DNA of 64,000 nt from Apophysomyces variabilis (lineage: Eukaryota > Mucoromycota > Mucoromycetes > Mucorales > Mucoraceae). The DNA is taken from contig MZZL01000390.1 of the NCBI GenBank assembly GCA_002749535.1, positions 509,778 to 573,777 of the forward strand. Reading direction: 5' to 3'. Under the pieces are notes generated by a model. The model did not search any database and was not told where the DNA came from. It saw nothing but the letters and a program-made list of their open reading frames with translations. This document shows positions 36,872-47,735 of the stretch, piece after piece (position 1 is the stretch's first letter; each line of letters starts with the position of its first letter). Both the position numbers and the translations under genes were made by a program.

Positions 36872-38801
36872 ATGGTTTATTGCATTCGCTGCGGTGAGAT
36901 TTCAAACAACGAGAAATGCCGAAAATGCGGTGGGAAAACCGTACGTAATAGCAGTAAGTCTGCCTTGCTTTTTCAGTTCTTCAACTATGTACGTTATGGT
37001 GCTAAACTTGCATTTTGATGTTGTCAAGCAAATCGGCTTTTAGTAGCGGAAGAAAAACAAGCAAGTAAAGATAAATGGCAAGCGCAGTATGTAGCTACTG
37101 AGAGACAGAGAGACGGGGAAAGAAGTGGTAAGACTCATGTATCTGGTTTGTATTAGGTACGCCAATAGCATCTTGAACGAACCCATCACAAGCACTACAA
37201 GCATGCCTCTTTTAAGCACAGCCTATAGACAGCGTCAACGATCATCTATCTACAAAACATGCCCAAAGTGTCAAAGCCAGATGTCGGTCCTTGAAGGCTC
37301 CTGCAAAGCCTGTCGTTCATGGTAACAGTCAAACAGTTGTGACACAAAACGAAAAGCGTAGAGTTTGTATAAACTGTTTTTCTTTTTCACTCTGTTAGTG
37401 CTACATGCGATGAACCTGTTGAAGAAAACGATGCGATGGAAGCTCGTGGTCAGATATGGCACAAATCCTGCTTCCGGTGCCATATCTGTTCCGAAGTCCT
37501 CGGAAAAATATCGATTGACTCGACCTCTGGTAAACCTTGTTGCAAAGCATGCCAACGCCCTACTATCATCACGGGACCATTACCTTCATCCAGCGTATCC
37601 ACACCTATCCAAACACCATCGCTTACAACGTCGCCAACCTCCACCATGAGTTCCAATTATTTCAATAGTATCAAGAGTAATACACAAGAAAGTCTCGCCT
37701 TGCATGGCTCGCGGAATGCAGCGTCATCGCAGTTACCCACCGCTTCTCAACTATTTTACCACTATCAAAAGTCGCTAGACAAGACACCAGACGAGATATC
37801 ACCGGAACCGAAGGGGCCGACATCATCAACACCTTTACCATTGTCACACAAAGAAGACGTGCCTCGCCAGCGTGTACGTACGACATCTTTCTCCTCCTCT
37901 GAAACATCACAGGAGCTGGCAAAGCGAATTAGACGGATATGCAGCCATTGTCAGAAGCCACTGAAGGGTAGTCGGCGACTGAAATTACCACTACCAACAG
38001 GCGATCGATTTTACCATATGGATTGCTTGACTTGTGCTGCTTGTCATGGTCACTTTACCGAACTTGGCTTTGCCACGGATGGTACAAATATATACCACAC
38101 TCAGGTAGGACAAGCGTAAACAGAAGAGAAGCAAAAAAGAAAAAGGTGAATTAATCCTTTTCTGAAAAAATATCAAGTGCCGCCCTACTTCGATTGGATC
38201 AAACTTGCCGGAAACTTATCAATGCCATGCCTGTCAAAAACCAATAAACGAAAAACAGTGTTTAAGAGAAGGCGACCGTTTATTTCACATGCAGGTAAAA
38301 TCGAAAAGCGTATCGAACCTGGTCGGTTGATGATGTTTTTATCATAGTGTTTGAAGTGTAGTACTTGCCATGAATCTGTAGGTCTAGATCAACTGTACGT
38401 TATAGATGGAGAATACCAGTGCGAGCGATGTATGGTTAGCAAGGCCAATGAGGAAACACCAGACCCGTCACAGATATTTATGCAACGAGCATCACGGGCC
38501 TTACCTAAATTAGGTGGATCCAAAATCTGTGCGCACTGCCATACAAGTATTGCGATCATGGATGATACACCAGGACCTCGTGCTACACGATGGCATAGGA
38601 AATGTCTACGTTGTGAAGGGTGTAAAAAACAAATGGATTCGGGTGCCAAGTCTACCGAGAACGAGAAGGGACAGCTGCTAGTCCATTGCCGAGCGTGTTT
38701 GGTATGATGTATATACACTATAGGCTAGACATGCATTACTTATCATTCTATTTCTGTGTTTGCAGGATAAGGGTCCTAAATCCAAATTTATTCGATCTTA
38801 G
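36872..38801 (+). CDS. Four-LIM-domain protein with an N-terminal CxxC ribbon
   Basis: Seven exons (36872-36953, 37044-37086, 37157-37321, 37399-38104, 38178-38294, 38348-38701, 38766-38801) give a phase-consistent 500-residue protein. It starts with YCIRCGEISNNEKCRKCGGK, a four-Cys ribbon, and a second pair of CxxC units (TCPKCQSQ, SCKACRSC). LIM1 has GQIWHKSCFRCHICSEVL, LIM2 GDRFYHMDCLTCAACHGH, LIM3 GDRLFHMQCLKCSTCHES and LIM4 TRWHRKCLRCEGCKKQ. A Ser/Thr/Pro-rich linker of about 130 residues separates LIM1 and LIM2. LIM domains are protein-binding zinc modules of cytoskeletal and polarity factors; fungal relatives include Pxl1- and Rga-type proteins, but there is no RhoGAP domain here. The function is probably a scaffold. 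The start lies 109 nt after the gap, so an upstream exon is not fully excluded. Confidence 0.88.
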
Positions 38802-38929
38802 ATAGTTCCACATCTTTATTATTGTATAAATTGAAACTGGGGGATTCCTGGTGATCCAAGAAAAAAAAGCGAGAAAAAAAAAAAAAAAGATTTGCGTCAC
38901 CGACTGGGAAATTTTTCTTCTTCGGAGAG

Positions 38930-41164
38930 AGAGAGCGAGAGACAGAGGCGAGTGAGTATTCTGTCCCAGCGCGGAGGGGGGTGAAACTCTTCTCTTTCCT
39001 CTCTTCCTCTTTTTTCTTTGTCTCTATTTCTCTTTCTTTATCTCTCTCTATAGCCATACTCTTAGCGTACTAGCTCTTCATCCCTCCGTCATCCCCACTC
39101 GTAATCACTCTGCGCTCTTTTCCCGCCTCCATTCCCCAAAACTCCTAAACAAAGGACTACCCACAGTATCACTTCCTTGAAAAATCCCCAAAGTAATGAT
39201 CTTGCCATGACGCGTAACATAGCAAAATAGTATTTGGATCCACATCTGACGCGTTGTTACGTAGATCCATCATGTCTCAAGCTTCCCATACGAGTTCTGA
39301 CCAGTACGATGACCGTTATTCCGAGCAACAGAACAACGCGAACAGCAGTCAGGTGGAGAATGCATCAGTCGATCAACAATTTGATTCCGACGACGCTCAA
39401 CTCACCCTACGCGCCTTAGTCTCCACGAAGGAAGCCGGTGTTATCATTGGCAAAGGTAAGTTTATTCTCTCTTCCCCTTCCCTTGTCCCAAAAAAAATCC
39501 ATATAATCGTCTTCTCACTGAACGGTCATAAAAAATAGGTGGTAAGAATGTGGCTGAGCTAAGGGACTCTACTGGTGTCAAGGCCGGTGTGTCCAAAGTC
39601 GTCCAAGGTGTCCATGATCGTGTGTTAACCGTCAGCGGCACACTGGAAGGTGTGGCAAAGGTAAAATAAAAAAAATCAATAATAACAAACGACCTCTGCC
39701 GCATTATTTACTAACATGACTTCTTTCTTCAGGCTTATTCGCTTATTGCCCAGACTTTGTTGGATAACCCCATCTCGCCAACCACTCCTCCCACCACCCC
39801 TACCACTTCTTCAGCTGCACCTGCTGGCGCAGTGGCAACCATTCGTTTGCTTATCTCGCACAACCTGATGGGTACGGTGATCGGTCGTCAGGGTGCAAAG
39901 ATCAAGCATATTCAGGATACCTCGGGTGTCCGCATGATTGCATCTAAAACCCTGTTGCCACAGAGCACTGAACGTGTGGTGGAAGTACGAGGTGCCGTTG
40001 ACTCTGTTCGTCTGGCAGTTCTCGAAATCGGACAATGCCTGATTGANAGAGAGCGAGAGACAGAGGCGAGTGAGTATTCTGTCCCAGCGCGGAGGGGGGT
40101 GAAACTCTTCTCTTTCCTCTCTTCCTCTTTTTTCTTTGTCTCTATTTCTCTTTCTTTATCTCTCTCTATAGCCATACTCTTAGCGTACTAGCTCTTCATC
40201 CCTCCGTCATCCCCACTCGTAATCACTCTGCGCTCTTTTCCCGCCTCCATTCCCCAAAACTCCTAAACAAAGGACTACCCACAGTATCACTTCCTTGAAA
40301 AATCCCCAAAGTAATGATCTTGCCATGACGCGTAACATAGCAAAATAGTATTTGGATCCACATCTGACGCGTTGTTACGTAGATCCATCATGTCTCAAGC
40401 TTCCCATACGAGTTCTGACCAGTACGATGACCGTTATTCCGAGCAACAGAACAACGCGAACAGCAGTCAGGTGGAGAATGCATCAGTCGATCAACAATTT
40501 GATTCCGACGACGCTCAACTCACCCTACGCGCCTTAGTCTCCACGAAGGAAGCCGGTGTTATCATTGGCAAAGGTAAGTTTATTCTCTCTTCCCCTTCCC
40601 TTGTCCCAAAAAAAATCCATATAATCGTCTTCTCACTGAACGGTCATAAAAAATAGGTGGTAAGAATGTGGCTGAGCTAAGGGACTCTACTGGTGTCAAG
40701 GCCGGTGTGTCCAAAGTCGTCCAAGGTGTCCATGATCGTGTGTTAACCGTCAGCGGCACACTGGAAGGTGTGGCAAAGGTAAAATAAAAAAAATCAATAA
40801 TAACAAACGACCTCTGCCGCATTATTTACTAACATGACTTCTTTCTTCAGGCTTATTCGCTTATTGCCCAGACTTTGTTGGATAACCCCATCTCGCCAAC
40901 CACTCCTCCCACCACCCCTACCACTTCTTCAGCTGCACCTGCTGGCGCAGTGGCAACCATTCGTTTGCTTATCTCGCACAACCTGATGGGTACGGTGATC
41001 GGTCGTCAGGGTGCAAAGATCAAGCATATTCAGGATACCTCGGGTGTCCGCATGATTGCATCTAAAACCCTGTTGCCACAGAGCACTGAACGTGTGGTGG
41101 AAGTACGAGGTGCCGTTGACTCTGTTCGTCTGGCAGTTCTCGAAATCGGACAATGCCTGATTGA
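38930..41164. repeat. Two identical 1.1-kb copies joined at a single N
   Basis: The segment 38930-40046 reappears at 40048-41164 with an offset of 1118 bp. Exons, introns and the CT-rich leader look identical throughout, and the boundary is a single ambiguous base at 40047. Identity in introns plus an N at the junction favours an assembly duplication over a real tandem repeat. Confidence 0.9.
39272..40046 (+). pseudogene. Truncated 5' copy of the KH-protein gene
   Basis: This is the first of the two identical copies. It contains the leader, exon 1 (39272-39455), exon 2 (39539-39660) and the first part of exon 3 (from 39733), and breaks off at 40046 after the codons for GQCLI, where the complete copy continues EDKERAYG. 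The third KH domain is missing. It is most likely the end of a contig overlapping the next one rather than a biological pseudogene. Confidence 0.85.
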
Positions 41165-41689
41165 GGACAAAGAGCGCGCTTACGGAACTATCCTTTACAA
41201 CCCCACCAAAGTCGGAACCACCGGCGAACGTCGTGCTTCGATTACACGTACTGGTAACGGCTCTGATTTCAGCAATCCCCCTCCCGAATATCAATCTCAA
41301 CGCCGCGCTTCGACATCGTCACAAAGCTACCTAAATGATCCTAATATCCGTACTCAACATATTTCCATCCCTAGCGACATGGTTGGCTGCATCATTGGTA
41401 TGTCATGGTTGGGTTGGTGAAAAATTAACGCCATGATTGACTTTTCGGTTTTCTAGGCAGGGGAGGCTCGAAGATTTCTGAGATCCGTCGTTTATCCGGT
41501 TCAAGAATTTCCATTGCCAGAGTGCCTGATGACGAGACGGGTGAACGCATGTTTACTATCCAAGGCACACCTGAATCGAATGAACGTGCATTATATTTAT
41601 TGTATGGTCAACTTGAAAGCGAAAAAGAACGACGTTTGAGAGGAGTCATGCATGAAGATATTTTGGAGGAGGAAGAAGAGGGCCTGTAA
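40390..41689 (+). CDS. Three-KH-domain RNA-binding protein (PCBP/Rnc1-like)
   Basis: Four exons (40390-40573, 40657-40778, 40851-41397, 41457-41689) give a phase-consistent 361-residue protein. KH1 has LRALVSTKEAGVIIGKGGKN, KH2 LLISHNLMGTVIGRQGAKIK and KH3 ISIPSDMVGCIIGRGGSKIS, each with an intact GxxG loop. The N-terminus is Gln/Asn/Ser-rich, and a Ser/Arg-rich linker lies between KH2 and KH3. Three spaced KH domains match the poly(C)-binding family and the fission-yeast protein Rnc1, which stabilises specific mRNAs under MAPK control. The acidic end (EEEEEGL) is unusual. A CT-rich leader lies about 190-280 nt before the ATG. Confidence 0.93.
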
Positions 41690-42001
41690 ATGGATTTTTG
41701 TATTATTTTCTTTTGGAAGAGCAAAAAAAAAGTATCCACTCAACGACATACAATCAACCGAAAACAAAAAAAAACACTGTTTCGAGGTTTTCTCCTCTTT
41801 GTTATCTTTTCTCTTTCTCACAATCCTTTTATTTTCGTTTCCTTCTATTTTCCTTGTAACATTTTTTCAGTTGTTTGATATCATTTCTTTCGTTTTTTTT
41901 TCTGTTCAAAAGCACATTAAAAAAAAAGGAAAAGAAACAGCAAAATCATGATAAAAAAATTTTTTTGCTTTCATTGCTACCGTGGGGTTTGAATCCCGGG
42001 T

Positions 42002-43601
42002 TTAAAGATCACCAAGGTCACGATAGAAACGACGAAACATAACTACCCATAACACAATAAATACAGCTAATGAGATGACACGGGACACCCAGAGCAGTAT
42101 GGTACGTTTTTTTGAGGCAGGCATCGATGGCATCAACGAGATCCCCAAAAGCAAGCCGCCCAAGAATCCTCCGATATTAGAATAGTTGTCCACTCTAGAA
42201 CAGGGGTGGTAAGTTGGCGCGTTGCGATTCTTACTATTAACCCAAATAGCTGGTTCAATTCTTTTATCTTACCCCGGTAGCAGACCCAAGATAAATCCAA
42301 GTGCTTAAGACAAGATAATAGTATGAGCATAAAACGCAAATAAAAATTATATCCTTTATCATCTACTTTTTCCTGAACTGTTTTTTCTTTTACCTGTCAA
42401 CACCACTAGTTTAATAAGATGGCGAAACGGCTGGTCAACCAAATGCCATGCTATGCCGAGGTCAACAAATAAACAGGCCATGATACCGAACAACGAACTA
42501 CTACATCCAACCATAGCTGTTAAAGAGGAAAAAAATGTAAGTATCTTTCCTCATATGCTAACCACAACTCTTTTTGTTTCTTCTTCTTCTTTACGTGTGA
42601 ATGGAGAGGTAAAGTTGGCTCCAAAAATATTGCCGAACACACCAGTGAGAAGATAAAGAGCTGTTATCCATTTTTTAATAAAATTCAGCGACGTAATTGG
42701 ACCCATGGATTTTTTCTTTGATTACCTCCAAAGCGTATTGCATTGATAGCGCGTTCTACTCGTATGGTTAATACCAAATGGAGGAGAATATAGATGAGGA
42801 GTTGAATGATGCCGGAATTGAGAAACAAAGTGGTAAGAAAACGGAAGGATTGATTCGGATTCTGGAACCCACCCATGCCGCAGATATCGGCAAGGGAACA
42901 GGTACCTCCCGGATCCGTGAGATCCACCACGGGATTGAGAAGACCCGGATAGGCGTCTTGGGTAGCATTGAGACATACGTAGCGATCGGTAGAAGGAACG
43001 GTCGTCATATTTCGCATACATGGCGTAAACCGAGCACCCATTTGAATCAACATCTAATTGACCGGATGGACTAAACTTAACAAGGATGTAGTAGTGTACA
43101 TACCTGTGCGGAGGGGCCAATCATGGTATTCAATGGTTCTAACTCAATAAATTTACCTAGATTACATAAAGCAGAAAACAGAATTCATACTCGACGTTCT
43201 TGCATAATATAACAAATAATAAAACGAGGGAGGAAATATGGGTTTCTTTTTTTTTTTTTGTTTGATTGACAGTTCTTTTTTTTTTTTTTACCAGTAGTCT
43301 GTCGACTATACAGTAGTTCACCAGAGAAGACGAGAAAGAAAAAGGAAAGCATAATGTAGGTAAATACCACAGGCCAACCAGGTGGATGGAACGGGACAGG
43401 ACCAGTTGCAAAGATCGAACGCCAGCTAGAGTAGGATGGTGTTTTTTGGGGATGGTTGTCTTGGTATAAGGTGGTATCTGAGAACTGAGAGTCTAGAAGG
43501 ATGGCCATCTTGTCTTTCTTATCATGATACACATGGCTCGACAGCCGTTGATGTCGGCATCGTTGTTTTTGAACGTCGTCAAATCCATCAAACGCGGTCA
43601 T
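42002..43601 (-). CDS. Rhomboid-family membrane protein, predicted pseudoprotease
   Basis: Seven exons on the minus strand (43601-43292, 43156-43104, 43053-42726, 42660-42595, 42516-42394, 42303-42273, 42194-42002) give a phase-consistent 367-residue protein. A long cytosolic N-terminus precedes TM1 (VVFTYIMLSFFFLVFSG). The lumenal loop is Cys-rich with CSLADICGMGGF. TM2 reads FLNSGIIQLLIY where active rhomboids have a HxG..HLxxN pattern; TM4 has GCSSSLFG with the Ser kept; TM6 has DNYSNIGGFLGG where the catalytic His (AHIGG) is expected. Ser is kept, but the TM6 His and the TM2 His and Asn are all replaced. The fold is convincing and proteolysis is not. It may act like iRhoms or Derlins in membrane-protein quality control. 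Confidence 0.88.
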
Positions 43602-43890
43602 GAGGATACTGACATAGAGCGGTCTGAATAAACTTCAGAAAATTGATAACACAACGTGTGTTCGCTCACAAAGAAAAAAGGAGAGAGGGAGAGAAAGAGA
43701 GAGAAAAGAAAAAAGAGAGAGAGAGAACGACTATGATAGATCATGCATTCCCCTGACACAATCTAACTCCGTCCATCCATCTTCTCCCTGACATCTTTTG
43801 GTGCTCTTGATAAGTCTTTTTGTTCAATGAATTTCTGTGTTCCGTCATTAATTTATTAAAACCGATAAGAAAAACATGGATACACATAGC

Positions 43891-46800
43891 CTAAAAGTAA
43901 AACTGCTTTACATCATTCACGCCAAATGATTCGCCACAACTAGGGCAGCGTCGTTGTCGTGTCTCTATACGAGTATCGAGGCATTCTTTACAAAACGTAT
44001 GCATACACCGCATGAGGACATGGGATTTTAACCGAGTTCGACACGAACTGCAGTTTAACAATGCCTGTCACGTTCAAATATAAGTAAACTCTGAGAAGAG
44101 AATCACCACGACTTACGCGATATTCATCCCTCTCTTTCCGTAACCTCATCTCGTTCGGACTATCCACCTTCTTTGTTGCGTCAAGCTTTCGTCGCAACAG
44201 CTCATGGTTCTCATCAAGTCTTTTCCGTGCTGATGCTTCATCTTCAAATTGTCGTATCTTCTCTTTTACCAAGTTTTCCGACTATAATATTTACGCCGTA
44301 TCAGTGTTTGTTCATTATGTGCATTATCTACCAACCTCTTCAACTTTCCGCCTAGTCAGATATATCTTATCCTCTAGGTCTTTGATCACTGCCTTTATTT
44401 CCGTAACCTTTTGCGTATAGATTTGCAATGCAGCATTCCCAGCGTTCAAATCACGATCAAGAACAGTCTATAATAACAGTTTAGCAACGCAAGTCTCTTC
44501 TGCTTCCCGTTCTTACAATCTGACCAGTTAAATTTTTTTCTCGCTCGTTTAGCTGTTTAATATATGCTAACTGTTTCTCCACTTGTTTCGTTAATGCATT
44601 TGCTACCATTGTATATGAATCCTTGGATTTATTCAGGGCAGTAAACGTCTGGCTGTATTTGAAGCGCTAATATGTCATTTCAAGTTAACATATTCGGCTC
44701 GGAAAAAGAAAAAGGAATGTTTACCTTCAACTGTAATGACATGATATCATCCTCGGTCCGACGCAGTGCCTGTATTTTACCCATGTTTTGTTCCTCCAGT
44801 TCATCATAGACTTTTGTGACGCTTTGTATTTCCGCAAGGAATTGCTTTTCGGTCTACAATATTCGAAAAATTAGTCGAACGGGCAAAGGCATATTTAACT
44901 TCCGTACAGATTCCAGACGAGCTACTTTTTGACTCGCTTCTTTTACTTTTGTCTGCAGCGCTTCAACCTTGGCCTGCAAGGTATCGCGTGCAACAGTCTT
45001 GTCCGACATTGACGGCTCAAACCCATATTTTTCTGTGAATTGATCCACTTCATCCTGGATACGATTCGCTTTTACAGTCCATTGCAGTTCTTCGTCCAGC
45101 AAACTTTCTATATTATCCACTGTTTCGATATCTGCAGTAAGTTGCGACCTTAATTCCTTTATGCGATCATTTGCTGTCCTATAGAAGGAACGAGCTAAGG
45201 ACATTGTACTGAAACGAGCTCCTATTCATTGAAGTACCTCAGTTTTTCCTGCAAAGTCTCGACAAGTTTTCCTTCAGAAGACGTCGAAGCGAATAGTTGA
45301 TATATCCTCCTATCGCCCAGCATGGCGATATTCTTTCGTTGAAGTCTTGCGAGTTCTATTTCCAAACATGATGCCCTTTCCTAATGGATCAATAACTAAA
45401 TAAGATGGCCTCTACCACAACCGTCACCCTACCATCCGCGTCTCCATAATAACCCGCAATTCGTTCACCGATATGCGTCCAGATTCTGCGCATGCTTTGT
45501 GTTCTTCCAATTGAACTTGTAATGCATCTCTTTGTCCACGTATCCGCGTCAAATCACTCTCTAATCGATGTAGTTGATCTTCCAATCCTTTTATATGACT
45601 AACTTGCTTCGCATCTAGTTCTTTCACGAATCGTCGCCTGCTACCTTGTGCTTCTTCCAAATCGCGTCGCAGCTTCTCAAATACGCTCAGGATATTGCGA
45701 TATTTATCTTTGTGGTACTCCCGCGATTGATATAGTTGACGACCTAATGTTGTTTTGTATATACGAGTGCCTGGAATTGCCACTAGATCCACTTCCAACT
45801 GACACATTTGGTGTTTCAATGCAACACGTTGATCTTTTAGGGCTTCGACTTCTTTTAATTGCTGGTCTAAAGTCTGTTGTATACGAACAAGAGGGTCATC
45901 GGATGGTTCTGTGGTCTATGTATAAAATCTTAAGGAACGATTAGATAGGAACCCAGTTTCCCCTACCTTTTGGACATTATCCTTGGCTTCATCATTCAAA
46001 TCGCTTGTTTTGCTTTCTTCAATCGTGCTTGACTCCTCATTTCTCGGTTTGGATACGATATCATCTTTAGCGGTAAGCTTTTCGTTTGCGTTCACCAATT
46101 CGAGATTAACACCACGTAAAAAATTGTCCGTGTTTTGAAGACGTGTATTGATGAGAGACAGTTCTTCCGTCAGAAGTAGATACTATGTGATCCCAACGTT
46201 CAGCTGTAAAATATCGTCGTTTTCTTTAATCCTCACTTTTATCATTAGCCGCATGTACCGATAGGATAAATTCCGAAATGGATGTTGATCGTTATTCCAT
46301 CGAATCACGGCAGTATCGTATTCTTGCTTTAGACTTTTTAGCGTAGGATTATCTGTATATCTATCGATTAATAACTAAATCAACACGTGGCAATTTACAC
46401 ATACCAAACAATGGTTTAAACTGGTTGATAGACTGCTCCCTCTTTTTCCACCATGCGTAATAACAAGAGAGAAACCTTGCAATAAAACTATCTGCAGATA
46501 TTCTGTCTTTCAATGCTGATTTCATGTCTGCTGTAAGTTCGCTCGCCCAATCTTCATCAAGCAGGTCATCGAACAACCTAATGTCTACGCTTCGGTATTA
46601 ACGTAATGTCTCGATGCTAGATACGTCCTCACTTTCAGGTTCAATTCGATCAGCTGCCATGCATGTTTCTAAATCAGCCAGATATTTCCCAATATCATTT
46701 TGAATCTACAAGGAAAAATCGTCAACCGTTGAGTCTTTACGTGCCGACTAATGTATGCTGACTGAAACATACCAACATAAACCGGGCGTCCCAAATATTT

Positions 46801-47244
46801 GATTGTCTTTCGCTGCTTTGTAGTATATCTTGGGATTCCATCGTGCGTTTCTTCCATCGTTCCCCACAGCGCTTTATACATTGAATTTGTTTATCAGATC
46901 AATCGATCACGTATCCGAATAGTTAACTGACCATGTATTCTTTCCATTGTCTTATGATAGCGTCCCTTCGGTACATTTCCAATGGTTCCTAAAAGACCGA
47001 TAATCAAAGTAAATTGTTATGCGTACATATTAGCCTGTCATGTAAAAGTTATGATGAGAATGCATACATCGAAAATTCCCGCCGAATCTTCTTGGCCATC
47101 GTCGTCCGCTTGATCCTCGCGGGCATGAGGTGGAGAAGACGATCTTGATGACATGAACCGCTTTTTAGGAGGAGGACGGGGAGCTGGACCTTGGTCGTCG
47201 GAAACCATCTTACGTTTCTTACTGCTATCTTCTCCAGTAGCCAT
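43891..47244 (-). CDS. bre1: E3 ubiquitin ligase Bre1 (histone H2B monoubiquitination)
   Basis: Fifteen minus-strand exons join in phase to 864 residues: 47244-47068, 46988-46932, 46871-46773, 46705-46633, 46584-46405, 46352-46237, 46182-45967, 45915-45433, 45380-45238, 45208-44908, 44853-44725, 44666-44517, 44467-44336, 44281-44117, 44064-43891. The N-terminus is basic with a proline run (KKRKMVSDDQG, RPPPKKRF), long coiled coils fill the middle, and a RING finger ends the protein: CSSCRTRLKSHVLMRCMHTF, CKECLDTRIETRQRRCPSCG, FGVNDV. Bre1 works with Rad6 to ubiquitinate H2B and so promotes H3K4/K79 methylation. The join at 45238/45208 needs a 29-nt intron; a 74-nt alternative (donor near 45282) keeps the frame too. 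Rtt106, another histone factor, lies directly upstream. Confidence 0.9.
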
Positions 47245-47695
47245 CACAACGCGAAATCAAGCCAAGAGTAACTTGCGGAATTAAATGGTATCAGAGATTA
47301 GCCCAAAAAAGCAGTAGAAGAGTAAATAATGTTCGGCTCTTTCTGTCACGTCGTTCGAATATTAAATAAAAAGAGAAAGACGTAAACTTCGATAGTGTAA
47401 GCTGGTCCTGTCAATGAAAAGCCAGCGCTTAAAGCATACACTCACACAAAGGCGAAAATCGACAGAGGTGAATTTTGTCGACGTCAGTTGTCGATCGAGC
47501 CAATAAGAACGCGTGACGGTATCAGTGTGAGGGAATTGAAAAGCCCAGTTATAAAATAAGTGATTTTACTGGTTCTTGCAAGGTAATTTGCATCAGCCAA
47601 AAAGTACTCTTTCATCGGCGCAGAATTTGCTTTGCAGTAGCACAAAATATGATTCAATAATCAGTATATTACATTTCTTAAAGCATAAAGAGCAC
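47245..47695. other. Intergenic between Rtt106 and Bre1
   Basis: Contains the Bre1 promoter and the 3' flank of Rtt106. A block at about 47616-47670 is roughly three-quarters identical to one at 60213-60268. Confidence 0.35.
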
Positions 47696-47735
47696 TCGCT
47701 GTCAGTCGCTGTCAGTCGCTGTCAGTCGCTGTCAG
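47696..47735. repeat. Tandem 10-bp repeat across the Rtt106 stop codon
   Basis: The unit GTCAGTCGCT (plus strand) is repeated about four times. On the minus strand it supplies the last codons (Ser-Asp-Ser-Asp), the stop at 47724-47722 and the first bases of the 3' UTR. Confidence 0.9.

Noticed and set aside
41970..42000. tRNA-like T-arm sequence GGGGTTTGAATCCC near 41985
   Set aside because: The surrounding 90 nt are A/T homopolymers and cannot form a cloverleaf on either strand.
46183..46240. In-frame TAG near 46183, apparent frameshift in bre1
   Set aside because: A 55-nt intron (46183-46236) with GTGAGG donor, a GCTGAAC branch-like site and CATAG acceptor removes the stop and keeps the frame.
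46585..46632. In-frame TAA in bre1 near 46600
   Set aside because: A 48-nt intron starting GTGAGG and ending CGTAG explains it; exons join in phase to give ENIRLFDD.
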